A DNA stretch of 64,000 nucleotides from Kangiellaceae bacterium (GTDB lineage: Bacteria; Pseudomonadota; Gammaproteobacteria; Enterobacterales; Kangiellaceae): positions 62,001 to 126,000 of the forward strand of contig JAPHTP010000005.1 in NCBI GenBank assembly GCA_026196875.1, written 5' to 3'. Made by a program: the position numbers and the translations under genes. Shown here in pieces: positions 46,942 through 56,441 of the stretch. Position 1 is the stretch's first letter. Every line of letters begins with the position of its first letter. The notes beneath the pieces were generated by a model. The model saw nothing but the letters and a program-made list of their open reading frames with translations. It was not told the DNA's origin and did no database searches.

Positions 46942-47941
46942 GAAATAGTCTTATCTTGCTTAACTTGAGGTTGGGATCGCATTAAGAATATTGATGGAAC
47001 TTGCGAGTTTATAAAGCGCTTAGAGTAGCACGATAGAGCTTTTGAAGGATCGTTTATATAAGTTATTCAACCTTTTCTCCAAACAGATTATTGGGCTTTT
47101 GGAGATTGTGGATTATAAACCATGCACTAGAGCTTCATCATATTTTAAGTTATTAACAATCTGTTCACCCTTTAGTCATTAATGAACTGAAATATACACA
47201 ATGAAGCTTACTTTTTATTCTGATTATCCAGAGAAAAAAGCGATCAATCCAAACAATCTCTTCCATCGGGTTGACCTGAATATGTCTTAATTATTCACTT
47301 TCCATATGGCCTGGTGAAAGAATTATAAATCTCATGGAGTAATCATTTATATACGGCCGTAATTAAAATTGAGATATCTGAGATGCTGCAGCGAACAATT
47401 GCTACAAAACTGCACAAAATAAAGCAGTCGTTAAATATGTGATTAAAGCGTACAGAATAAGACGATCTTTTATTCAGAAAATAAAAACGTTGTTAGAAAG
47501 AGTCATTAGCCTCTCAATCTCCTTTTAATAGATATATGTTATGGTAAATAGACTATTCGAGATTAAAACAATAGTACAGACAAGTTTATTGGTATTTTCT
47601 CACGCATCTTTAGCCCACCAAGCTGTCAACTGAACAATCTATAACCACATTTTCTAAATGTCCCACAAATTAACACCGACACACTGTCTTTTAAGATAAG
47701 CTGTTGATCATAAGGAAGAACTTGAAAAACCCCAAAAAACGATTCAATCTTTTTCAATCTCAATTCAATATATTTATCTACTAAATCAATCTTTTTCAAT
47801 AACTATTAAACAAATGTCAATACGTTAATATTCCCTTTATTTGCGCGCTCTTGTGTGTTAAAAAACCAAACGGTGCCAGCGTGTACCCAAAAAATAATCA
47901 TATAACTAACCATATAACTAACATCTATACAGGGTTAACGA
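46942..47941. other. 1-kb intergenic region upstream of the 47,942 receptor
   Basis: The longest gene-free stretch in the window. It contains a half-site array (47,743-47,799), a perfect 12-nt tandem duplication CATATAACTAAC at 47,899-47,922, and a 30-codon plus-strand ORF at 47,541-47,633 whose product (starting MVNRLFEIKTIVQTS) resembles a signal peptide but has no visible ribosome site. Another 29-codon ORF (47,201-47,290) looks random. A decayed gene is possible. Confidence 0.5.
47743..47799 (+). promoter_or_regulatory. Phased half-site array upstream of the 47,942 receptor
   Basis: TTCAA occurs at 47,743, 47,753, 47,764 and 47,795, and ATCAA at 47,785. Steps are 10, 11, 21 and 10 bp, so all sites face one side of the helix. 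The 15-nt word TCAATCTTTTTCAAT is present twice, 42 bp (four turns) apart. The last site ends 143 nt before the ATG. Confidence 0.55.
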
Positions 47942-50900
47942 ATGAAAACTAATAAATTCAAGTTCAGGCCTCTGTCGGCAGCAATGAGGACTGTGCTCTT
48001 TACGGCAGCCACAGGCTTACTCGCCATGAACACGGCTTCAATTCAAGCGGCGGAACAGGACGAAGAAGCTAAAGAAGATAACAAGATCACCATCACGGGT
48101 TCTCGTATCAAGCGAAACCAAGCTGAAGGTGCTAAGCCAATCACTATTATCACGGCAGATGATATCCTTAATAGAGGCTATGTAACTGTACATGAGGCTC
48201 TAAACGACCTTTCTAAGAACACAGGTATTCAAATTGAAGGTCCGGAATTCTCAAGCGGATTTACGCCAGCGGTTGAGACAATTAACCTTAATGGTGCGGG
48301 TGTTGGTTCAACCGTAACATTAATTAACGGTAGACGCGTATCTGACTATCCAGCAGCTTACCAGTCAACTGGTTCTGTATTCGATTTCGGCGCAATTCCT
48401 GCCATCGCAGTTCACCGAATTGAAGTTATGTCTACTGGCGGTTCTGCAATCTACGGTGCGGACGCGGTAGCTGGTGTAATCAACATTATTTTAAAGGAAG
48501 ATGTTGATGACTATGTAGCGACTTATCTACACGGCCAACAAGGTGCAGGCAAAACTACGGACCGTTTCCAATTTCTTGGCGGTAAAACGTTTGACGGCGG
48601 CAATATTACATTTGCATATGAATACCAAGAACGTGAAGGTGTTTATGGGCCTGACTATGACCAGTTTGATTCAGAATTAGACTTCCCTTATGAGGGTGTG
48701 CCTATTTTAGCGCGTGGTATTTATAACATTAATAATTACTTCCAATTCGGAGACCCGTCGCTAGGTAATGACAACTACATCACTCCTCCAGCTGGATCTT
48801 GTGAAGCATTGAATAACGGCTTCGTACAAACAACTCGCCCAGCAGGTTCTGGTTCTTTAACTGGTGATGACCGCATCTACTGTGGCTATGACCTAGCACA
48901 AGATGTTTCTTTCCGAAACCCATCAACGCGTCACTCAATTTTCATAGATTCCAAAATTGAACTAGGCGGAGATCTTGAGTGGTTCGGTACAATGCTTGTC
49001 AACACTTCCGAAGTAGAATCTCATGACAATGCTTTGACTTTAGCTGCGGACTTTGTTGACCCGAATAATTTCAACGCTGCCTTCGGTCTGCCTCAATGGT
49101 CTTCTGTATTGCGTCGTATCACAGCTGCTGAATTTGGTAGAGAAACTCTTTCTTCTACTTATGATAGTGAAGCATTAAGCATTTCTACTGGCTTAACTGG
49201 GTTATGGGGAGAGAATGATTGGGAGATTAGCTTAACTCATAGTGAAAATTCATTAGATCAAGCTCAACCATGGTTTAAAGCCCAGGAGACTATCGATATC
49301 TTCATGGGAACCTGGACCGACGTTGACCAAATAGTTGGCCCAATTGGCCTAAGTTGGATTGATGGTTGGGATAATAGCGGTGAATTCAGTTTAATCGACA
49401 ACCTTTGGAGCCCGATCCCTCAACAATACTTAGACCGAGTATTAGGTGAACAAACATACAGAAACGAAAGCTCTTCAACCCAGTTACAATTTGTTCTAAG
49501 TGGTGATGTTGGTGAGTTAGATGGCGGCCCAATCGGATACGCTATTGTTGCTGAATATGAAGAAGAAGAAATCAATTACATTCCTGATGCGCTTCTTTTA
49601 CAAGACTCTCCAGATCCAAACGTCAATGGTACTGGCTGGTGGGGACTGACCGGTTTCTTCGGTGAAGGTGATCGTCAGCGCTCTGCACTAGGTGGCGAGA
49701 TGGTTCTTCCGTTCTCTGACACTTTCACAGTGAATCTGGCAGGTCGTTTCGATACTTACGATAATACTTCCTCTTCTATCGGTACGCGTTTCACTCCTGG
49801 GGTTGATTTTGAGTGGCGTCCAACTGATTCGTTACTTGTTCGTGGTGGACATTCAGGTGCTTTCATTACTCCAGATATGGTAATGGTACACATCAACTCA
49901 GGTTTCTTCACTGGTGGAACTGACTTGGTTGGTTGTTTCGAGCGATACGCTGCTGATAACAATATTGATGTATCAACGTACGCAAATCTTGATGCTGCTG
50001 GCCAGCAAGCAATGCGCGACGCGATGGGAGACTTCCAAGACGATTGTGAAAGTCAATCTGTCTATGCGGAGCGTACAGGTTCGCAAAATTTAGGTGAAGA
50101 TGCACTTAAAGATGAAACTGGTCACAGTTCTCACATCGGATTTGTCTATGATATCAACGATGACAACTCTCTTGAAATGACCTGGAGCCAACAGTACCTT
50201 AAAGATCGCGCTGTTACAGAAAGCGTTCAAGGACTTTTGAATGATGAATATTTGTGCTCAGCATATAATAACATTGTCCAACTTGATCCAACACCTAATC
50301 AAAGTGAATGTGACAGAGCCGCTAATCGTGTGACCGATGGTCGTTCAACTGGTATGCTGAATGGGCTACCTATTTCTCAATTAGGTGATTTCAACGTTAC
50401 TCCTGTGAATCAGGCTGAGCAGTTAATCACTTCTTTTGACTTGAAGTTCAGAAACAGATTCGAAACTGAAATTGGTACTTTCCGTACTTATGTGGAATAC
50501 ACCAATATCATCGATAACAAGTCTAGATCATCTGCTGGCGACGACTGGTTCAACAGACGTTCTTCTTTAGGTTTCTCTGGTTATAACTTCCGTTCAAGAC
50601 TAAACGTTTCATTCGGTTACGAAGCTGACGATTTCCGTACTACATTAACCGCAATATACGTTGGTTCTTCTCCAAAATGGAATATTAACAATGTTGAAAC
50701 TGATGTCGATGGTAACTTCACTGAAGATCCTCGTATCGACCCATTCACAACCTTCAACTACTCAGCAGTTTATGACTTTACGCCTGACCTAAGTGTCGCG
50801 CTTCGAGTTAGTAACTTGCTTGATGAAGAAGCACCTAGAGATGATACCTTCGAGTACTATGAGTACCCGTGGTATAACAACTTTATGTACGGTGGTGCTG

Positions 50901-50944
50901 GTTTAGGACGTGATTGGTCTCTTGAAGCTCAATATCGTTTCTAA
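47942..50944 (+). CDS. TonB-dependent receptor
   Basis: The 1000-residue receptor is the largest in the island. It has a signal peptide (MKTNKFKFRPLSAAMRTVL to IQAAEQ), an acidic linker and NKITITGSRIKR. The plug includes VTLINGRRVSDYP and YGADAVAGVINIILKED. The barrel ends WSLEAQYRF. It is a more distant relative of the 27,953 and 42,633 receptors (shared SGFTPAVETINLNGAGVG). ACAGGGT begins 13 nt before the ATG. A terminator and an S9 peptidase gene follow 72 nt downstream. Confidence 0.94.
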   Translation: MKTNKFKFRPLSAAMRTVLFTAATGLLAMNTASIQAAEQDEEAKEDNKITITGSRIKRNQAEGAKPITIITADDILNRGYVTVHEALNDLSKNTGIQIEGPEFSSGFTPAVETINLNGAGVGSTVTLINGRRVSDYPAAYQSTGSVFDFGAIPAIAVHRIEVMSTGGSAIYGADAVAGVINIILKEDVDDYVATYLHGQQGAGKTTDRFQFLGGKTFDGGNITFAYEYQEREGVYGPDYDQFDSELDFPYEGVPILARGIYNINNYFQFGDPSLGNDNYITPPAGSCEALNNGFVQTTRPAGSGSLTGDDRIYCGYDLAQDVSFRNPSTRHSIFIDSKIELGGDLEWFGTMLVNTSEVESHDNALTLAADFVDPNNFNAAFGLPQWSSVLRRITAAEFGRETLSSTYDSEALSISTGLTGLWGENDWEISLTHSENSLDQAQPWFKAQETIDIFMGTWTDVDQIVGPIGLSWIDGWDNSGEFSLIDNLWSPIPQQYLDRVLGEQTYRNESSSTQLQFVLSGDVGELDGGPIGYAIVAEYEEEEINYIPDALLLQDSPDPNVNGTGWWGLTGFFGEGDRQRSALGGEMVLPFSDTFTVNLAGRFDTYDNTSSSIGTRFTPGVDFEWRPTDSLLVRGGHSGAFITPDMVMVHINSGFFTGGTDLVGCFERYAADNNIDVSTYANLDAAGQQAMRDAMGDFQDDCESQSVYAERTGSQNLGEDALKDETGHSSHIGFVYDINDDNSLEMTWSQQYLKDRAVTESVQGLLNDEYLCSAYNNIVQLDPTPNQSECDRAANRVTDGRSTGMLNGLPISQLGDFNVTPVNQAEQLITSFDLKFRNRFETEIGTFRTYVEYTNIIDNKSRSSAGDDWFNRRSSLGFSGYNFRSRLNVSFGYEADDFRTTLTAIYVGSSPKWNINNVETDVDGNFTEDPRIDPFTTFNYSAVYDFTPDLSVALRVSNLLDEEAPRDDTFEYYEYPWYNNFMYGGAGLGRDWSLEAQYRF

Positions 50945-50961
50945 TCTAGGTTAGACCCTAT

Positions 50962-50988
50962 AAGCCCCTTTTATAGGGGCTTTTTTTT
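50962..50988 (+). terminator. Intrinsic terminator after the 47,942 receptor
   Basis: The stem AAGCCCCT / AGGGGCTT with a 5-nt loop runs into eight Ts. It begins 18 nt past the receptor stop and ends 28 nt before the S9 peptidase start. Confidence 0.92.
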
Positions 50989-51015
50989 ATTTGTTTATAT
51001 TTAAAGGAGAAGAAA

Positions 51016-52950
51016 ATGGCTAGATTTCTGTTAGCAGTCATCATTCTTTTTACAAGTTCATCGGCTTATTCGCAAAAGCTACCGGTTGAAGCGTTTTATA
51101 AAAATCCAGATATATCTTCGTTAAGGATCTCTCCAGATGGAAAACACTTCGCGGCAATTGTAGAAATCAAAAATGACAAAAAATTAGCTGTACTAGATGC
51201 GAAAACAAAAAAAATTAAACACATCTTTAGCTTTTCGCAAGGCCACAGAGAAATAGGCCCTATAGGATGGTTCAACAATGAACGTGTTTATGCAGAAATG
51301 GTTCAAAAAGTCGGCCCTTTAGCTCAAGCGGCTCGCACAGGCTATTTATTTGCAGGTAATATTGACGGTTCTAGAAAAAATCAAATTTTACCACGTCCGC
51401 GATCTGCTGGACGAACTTCTGAATTGCCGAAAAACTTTAGAATCGTAAACTTTTTACATGACGATCCTAAATATGTACTGATTTCCATGGCAGATGGAAA
51501 GTTCGAAAAAATCTATAAACTCAATATTTATACTGGAGCGAAAACTACGTTTGAAAAGTCTCCTTATAAATATAGCGGACTTATTCTTGATCATAATGGA
51601 ATTGCCAGAGCTATCGAACAAGATCACCCGGATGATAAGAAGTACCGAATCTATTTAAGAAATGCTAAAACAGACGCGTGGGAGCTATTCAAAGAGTTCG
51701 ACACGAAAAAAGTAGGCATGAGTGTCACTGACATTTCCCATGATTTAAAAAGCCTGATCATTAATGTAAGAGACAAAGGCAAAAAACGAGGATTGTACAG
51801 GCTAGATTTATCCACCAAAGACTTTTCACTAATTAAAGAAATTCCTGGTGATGCGAGTATTGAAGGCCATATTTACCATTACAATAAAGAAATGAAAGTA
51901 TCAGAGTTAATCGGATTTAGGCAAATGCCGGGTTATATTGTCGATACTTACCTTAGTGAAGAGCATCCGGGCGCAGTAATTAGAGAATCTCTTAAAGAGG
52001 CATTCGCCAATCAGATAGTTGATATAGTTAATACAACTCGAGATGGTAAAAAGTCGCTTATTAGGGCTTGGAATGACAGAAACCCAGGAACCTATTATTT
52101 ACTCGATAACGAAACAAACAACGTTGAGTATTTATTAGATTCGATCCCTTGGCTTAACCCTGAACAACTTGCACCAATGGAGCCGATTGCTTTCAATGCA
52201 AGAGATGGCTTAGAAATCAGAGGTTACTTAACTCGTCCAATTGGTAAGAAGAAAGATCTGCCGATGATCATCTACGTACACGGTGGTCCTTATGGCCCTA
52301 AAGATAGTTGGGGCTACGAGCGAGATACTCAATTCCTGGCGAATAGAGGCTATGCGGTCCTACAAGTCAATTATCGAGGTTCCGGAGGCCGTGGTTCAGC
52401 TTTTCAGTACGACGCATACCGACAAATGGGTGCAGAAATGCAGGACGACTTAACCGATGCCACTTTGTGGGCTGTTAAAGAAGGAATCGCAGATAAGGAT
52501 CGCGTGTGCATCTACGGTGCAAGTTATGGTGGTTATGCCTCCATGATGGGGGTCGTAAAAGAGCCTGATCTTTATAAATGCGCCGTTGCCTACGTAGGTG
52601 TATACGATATCGCAATTCAAACTAAGGAAAGCGATACTGCTGAAATCAAATGGGGTAGAGAATTCTTGGAAGATGCTTGGAATGCTTATGACAAAGACTT
52701 TGTCAGAGAGCGCTCTCCAATCTATCACCTAGACAAGTTAAAAGCAGCGGTCATGTTGGTACATGGGAAAGATGATCCTCGATGCCCAATTGAACAGTAT
52801 GATGCGTTAGCTGATGCCCTAGATGAGCGTGATTACCCTTATGAATCGGTGGTTAAGGCATTTGAAGGTCATGGCTTTAGAAATGAAGAAAACAACTATG
52901 ATCTTTATTCTAAAATGGAGAAGTTTCTAGAGAAACATATAGGCGGATAA
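51016..52950 (+). CDS. Exported S9 prolyl-oligopeptidase family enzyme
   Basis: The 644-residue protein has a signal peptide (about 1-19), an N-terminal propeller (to about 390) and an alpha/beta-hydrolase domain with Ser503 (GASYGGYA), Asp587 (HGKDDPRCP) and His619 (EGHGF). The strong ribosome site AAAGGAGA stands 6-13 nt before the ATG, unlike the weak one of its paralogue at 39,831. It lies 72 nt after a receptor gene, with the terminator between. Peptide trimming in the periplasm after or before uptake is the likely role; the substrate is unknown. Confidence 0.93.
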   Translation: MARFLLAVIILFTSSSAYSQKLPVEAFYKNPDISSLRISPDGKHFAAIVEIKNDKKLAVLDAKTKKIKHIFSFSQGHREIGPIGWFNNERVYAEMVQKVGPLAQAARTGYLFAGNIDGSRKNQILPRPRSAGRTSELPKNFRIVNFLHDDPKYVLISMADGKFEKIYKLNIYTGAKTTFEKSPYKYSGLILDHNGIARAIEQDHPDDKKYRIYLRNAKTDAWELFKEFDTKKVGMSVTDISHDLKSLIINVRDKGKKRGLYRLDLSTKDFSLIKEIPGDASIEGHIYHYNKEMKVSELIGFRQMPGYIVDTYLSEEHPGAVIRESLKEAFANQIVDIVNTTRDGKKSLIRAWNDRNPGTYYLLDNETNNVEYLLDSIPWLNPEQLAPMEPIAFNARDGLEIRGYLTRPIGKKKDLPMIIYVHGGPYGPKDSWGYERDTQFLANRGYAVLQVNYRGSGGRGSAFQYDAYRQMGAEMQDDLTDATLWAVKEGIADKDRVCIYGASYGGYASMMGVVKEPDLYKCAVAYVGVYDIAIQTKESDTAEIKWGREFLEDAWNAYDKDFVRERSPIYHLDKLKAAVMLVHGKDDPRCPIEQYDALADALDERDYPYESVVKAFEGHGFRNEENNYDLYSKMEKFLEKHIGG

Positions 52951-52986
52951 TTCTGCCTATTTAAAACTTTTCCAGGTTTGACTGAT

Positions 52987-53015
52987 AGAAGCCGCTCTCG
53001 TTGAGAGCGGCTTCT
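52987..53015. terminator. Terminator after the second S9 peptidase
   Basis: A perfect 13-bp stem (AGAAGCCGCTCTC and its complement, 3-nt loop) is followed by TTGTTTG. It lies 37 nt past the peptidase stop and before oxyR. Confidence 0.85.
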
Positions 53016-53107
53016 TTGTTTGAAAACTCGATTAAAACCAGAAAGTTATTGCCAGCGTTATTTCATAGCTATATTATATTCAAAATTCCTTTCAAAAGAC
53101 TTTAGCT

Positions 53108-54028
53108 ATGACTCTTAACGAATTGAGATATGTAGTCGCCGTCGCTCAAACCCAGCATTTCAGTAAAGCAGCTGATGCCTGTCACGTAAGCCAACCTAGC
53201 CTTAGCATTGCAATCCGTAAGCTAGAAGAAGAGCTTGGAGTAACTATTTTCCAACGAGGTAAACGCCAAGTTGAAGTTACTCCAGAGGGCGAGGCGGTGG
53301 TCCAGCAAGCGCAAAAAGTAATAGAAGAAGCAGAGAAACTGACTTATCTAAAAACCTTGCAAAAGAATCCATTGGAAGGTGTATTAAGAATCGGAGCGAT
53401 ATTTACTATCGGGCCTTACTTGTTTCCGTCTTTAATCCCCTTTATGCGCCAGCATTATCCAGAAATGCCATTACATATTGACGAAGATTACACCGAGAAC
53501 CTTAGAAAAAAACTCTTGAAAGCAGAAATAGATCTCGCAGTTCTTGCTTTGCCTTTTTCCGATCCGGCTATCGATACCATGGAAATTTATGACGAGGACT
53601 TTATGCCACTCTTTTATGAGGGCCATCCCTTTGCAGAAATGTCCGAAATCAAAGTGTCTGATATTCCAAATAAAAACTTGTTGATGCTCGGCAAAGGCAA
53701 CTGTTTTAGGGATCAGGTTGTGGCAGCTTGCCCTAATTGTCAGTCTCCTACTGCGAGCGAAGACAACTGGGTGGTAGGTAGTTCACTTGAGACCATTCGC
53801 CATATGGTTGCAATGAAGCTTGGGATCACGGTCATGCCGGTCACGGCCTTAGCTAAACAAACCGACTATCCAGGCTTAGACTCTCGTCCCTTTTCAGAGC
53901 CAGCTCCCAAACGGCGTATAATTCTCGCCTGGCGTTCTAGCTTTCCGCGTAAAGAAGCGGTTCAAGTGATTGCCGAGTCTTTACAAAAATCGCTTGCAGG
54001 CCAAGTCGACTTACTGCCGCTTAAATAA
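53108..54028 (+). CDS. oxyR: Hydrogen-peroxide-sensing LysR regulator OxyR
   Basis: The 306-residue protein (E. coli 305) has an N-terminal winged helix (HFSKAADACHVSQPSLSIAIRKLEE) and a substrate-binding-like sensor domain. The redox cysteines are Cys199 (GKGNCFRDQ) and Cys208, the same numbers as in E. coli OxyR; an extra Cys211 follows. Oxidation to the 199-208 disulfide activates catalase and peroxiredoxin genes in the family. It lies 15 nt before recG, so the two are probably co-transcribed. Confidence 0.96.
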   Translation: MTLNELRYVVAVAQTQHFSKAADACHVSQPSLSIAIRKLEEELGVTIFQRGKRQVEVTPEGEAVVQQAQKVIEEAEKLTYLKTLQKNPLEGVLRIGAIFTIGPYLFPSLIPFMRQHYPEMPLHIDEDYTENLRKKLLKAEIDLAVLALPFSDPAIDTMEIYDEDFMPLFYEGHPFAEMSEIKVSDIPNKNLLMLGKGNCFRDQVVAACPNCQSPTASEDNWVVGSSLETIRHMVAMKLGITVMPVTALAKQTDYPGLDSRPFSEPAPKRRIILAWRSSFPRKEAVQVIAESLQKSLAGQVDLLPLK

Positions 54029-54043
54029 AAAATACTTAGCCCA

Positions 54044-56137
54044 TTGCAATCTAAGTTAGCATCAATCAAGGTCGAAACCTTAAAAGGGGTCGGCCCTAAG
54101 GTAGCCGAAAAATTGGCCAACCTTTCGATCACTAGTGTGGAAGATTTACTTTTTCACTTACCTTCAAAGTATCAAGATCGCAGCCGTATTCACCCAATCG
54201 CCAGCTTAAGGCCTGGCGAATACGCTCAAGTTTGCGGAATGGTAGAAGCGGCCGATATAGTGTTCGGTAAAAGGCGTTCTCTTATCTGTAAAATTTCTGA
54301 TGGCAGCGGGATTTTAGATATTCGCCTTTTCTATTTTTCGATGGCGCAGAAAAAACAGTTTATCCGTGGACAATATGTTCAATGCTATGGCCAGGTTTCT
54401 TTTATTGGCAAAAATTTCTCGATGATCCACCCCGAGATTAAGCATTTAAAAGACAATCCCGAACCACGTTTAGAAAATGGGCTTAAGGCGATTTATCCAG
54501 TTACTGATGGATTACAACAAAGGACCATTTCATCTTTAATCCAGCAGTCTTTAAGCTTATTAAAACGCTCCAACCCTACAGAGCTTATTCCTCAAGAATG
54601 GCTTGGGAAACTAGAGTTTCCACCACTTGCAGATGCTTTAAGGATGCTGCATCGGCCCCCTTTAGACATATCTTTAGAATCGCTACAAAAAGGTGAACAC
54701 CCATTAATACGTCGCCTAGCTTTCGAAGAGCTAGTTGCACAGCACATCGCTTTTGAAAATATTAAAATTAAAAATAAAAAAAATAACGCAATATCAATCA
54801 GTGGAAATTCGGCGCTACAACAAAAACTGCTAAACAACCTTCCCTTTGCTCTCACAAATGCTCAAAGTCGAGTAGTCAGTGAAATAGAAAGTGATATGCA
54901 CAAGCCCTTTCCCATGATGCGGTTGGTACAGGGAGATGTGGGTTCCGGAAAAACATTGATAGCGGCATGCGCAATTTTCAATTGTGTAGAACAAAATCTG
55001 CAAGCAGCATTAATGGCGCCAACAGAAATTTTGGCAGAACAACATTATAAGAACTTTCAATCTTGGTGCGAGCCATTGGGGATTGATTGTGTTTTATTAA
55101 CCAGCAAAATGAGCGCGCCAATAAAACGTGCCGCCTTGGAGTCAATACAACAAGACAAAGCAAAGATTATTATTGGTACCCATGCCTTATTTCAGAGCCA
55201 AGTAACTTTCGCAAATTTAGCGTTGGTAATCATTGATGAGCAACATCGATTTGGTGTCGAGCAAAGAAAAACCTTACTTGAAAAAGGATTCGAAGCAAAC
55301 CAAGGAAGAAACTATCCGCATCAACTTGTTATGACTGCTACGCCTATTCCCAGGACTTTGGCACAAACGGCATTTGCGGATTTAGAACTATCGGTGGTCG
55401 ATGAACTCCCACCAGGAAGAAAACCGATACAGACTGCAGTACTTTCCGATCAAAAGCGTGAACAAATCATGCAACGCGTTAGAGACTATTGTACGACTGA
55501 TAACAAACAAGTTTACTGGGTTTGTACGTTAATTGAAGAATCGGATGAGCTTCAGTGCCAAGCAGCCGAAGCAACCTTTCATGATCTAAAACAAGCCTTG
55601 CCAGAACTTAAAATCGGTCTAGTACATGGCCGGTTAAAAACGGCTGAAAAGCAGCAAATTATGCTAGAGTTCAAAGAAGGAGAGCTCGACTTATTGGTTG
55701 CAACAACAGTTATAGAAGTCGGCGTTGACGTTCCCAACGCGAGTTTAATGATAATTGAAAACCCGGAAAGACTTGGACTGTCACAACTTCATCAATTAAG
55801 GGGACGAGTTGGTCGAGGTGAAGCAGAAAGCCACTGTATTCTAATGTATCACTCTCCCTTGTCTAAAAATGCGAAACAACGACTTGAAGTAATGCGTAGC
55901 TCAAATGATGGTTTTATTATTGCCGAAAAAGATTTAGAACTAAGAGGTCCAGGAGAAGTGCTCGGAACTAGGCAAACTGGCGCTTTAGAATATCGATTTG
56001 CAGACTTAGTCAGAGACAGCCATTTATTACCTGACGTTTATAATTGTGCTAATGATTTGGCTTTACACTCACCTTTAATTGCACATGCATTGATTACTCG
56101 ATGGATCAAACATGATAAGAACTTGGCCAAGGTCTAG
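54044..56137 (+). CDS. recG: ATP-dependent DNA helicase RecG
   Basis: The 697-residue protein (E. coli 693) remodels stalled replication forks. An N-terminal wedge/OB domain precedes the helicase domains with Walker A GDVGSGKT, DEQH box (IIDEQHRFG), motif III TATPIPRTLA and motif VI QLRGRVGRG. The start codon is TTG at 54044, 15 nt after oxyR; no in-frame ATG nearby gives the conserved N-terminus (LKGVGPKVAEKLANL). Confidence 0.96.
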   Translation: MQSKLASIKVETLKGVGPKVAEKLANLSITSVEDLLFHLPSKYQDRSRIHPIASLRPGEYAQVCGMVEAADIVFGKRRSLICKISDGSGILDIRLFYFSMAQKKQFIRGQYVQCYGQVSFIGKNFSMIHPEIKHLKDNPEPRLENGLKAIYPVTDGLQQRTISSLIQQSLSLLKRSNPTELIPQEWLGKLEFPPLADALRMLHRPPLDISLESLQKGEHPLIRRLAFEELVAQHIAFENIKIKNKKNNAISISGNSALQQKLLNNLPFALTNAQSRVVSEIESDMHKPFPMMRLVQGDVGSGKTLIAACAIFNCVEQNLQAALMAPTEILAEQHYKNFQSWCEPLGIDCVLLTSKMSAPIKRAALESIQQDKAKIIIGTHALFQSQVTFANLALVIIDEQHRFGVEQRKTLLEKGFEANQGRNYPHQLVMTATPIPRTLAQTAFADLELSVVDELPPGRKPIQTAVLSDQKREQIMQRVRDYCTTDNKQVYWVCTLIEESDELQCQAAEATFHDLKQALPELKIGLVHGRLKTAEKQQIMLEFKEGELDLLVATTVIEVGVDVPNASLMIIENPERLGLSQLHQLRGRVGRGEAESHCILMYHSPLSKNAKQRLEVMRSSNDGFIIAEKDLELRGPGEVLGTRQTGALEYRFADLVRDSHLLPDVYNCANDLALHSPLIAHALITRWIKHDKNLAKV

Positions 56138-56441
56138 AAAGATTTTGAACAATTAAAATTTCAATACCATCAAATCGCCCTCTGAAATTCCCTCGAGAGA
56201 AAATAATTATTACTTGTCCAATAAAAGCAAAAAAACAAATTCAATATTTATTAAATATAAATTCAACTTATCTTTTCTAAAGTTTCAAGTTTTTTTAAAT
56301 AACCTTGAATAATTCTTGATCTAAAGATTTCGATGGATACAATCAAATTAGTTGTTCATAACATACGGACAACTGCAATTCAATTTCAATAGCAGAATAA
56401 ATCGAAATTGAACTCATAACTAACAATAAAGGGATGGCAAC
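56138..56441. promoter_or_regulatory. Half-site array and promoter region of the 56,442 receptor
   Basis: 304 nt without a gene. TTCAA at 56,240, 56,262 and 56,284 and TTAAA at 56,251 and 56,295 all sit on one 11-bp grid (56,273 does not match). The last ends 143 nt before the ATG. TTGATC (56,316-56,321), a 16-nt spacer and TACAAT (56,338-56,343) make a plausible promoter just downstream. Confidence 0.55.

Noticed and set aside
47201-47290. 29-codon plus-strand ORF beginning MKLTFYSDYPEKK, considered as a peptide precursor for the receptor/S9 peptidase pair
   Set aside because: No ribosome site, no leader/core architecture, and no lasso-peptide B or C genes nearby; such an ORF is expected by chance in AT-rich DNA.
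47743-47800. CRISPR array or minisatellite
   Set aside because: The repeated unit is about 15 nt, present twice, with no regular spacers and no cas genes.
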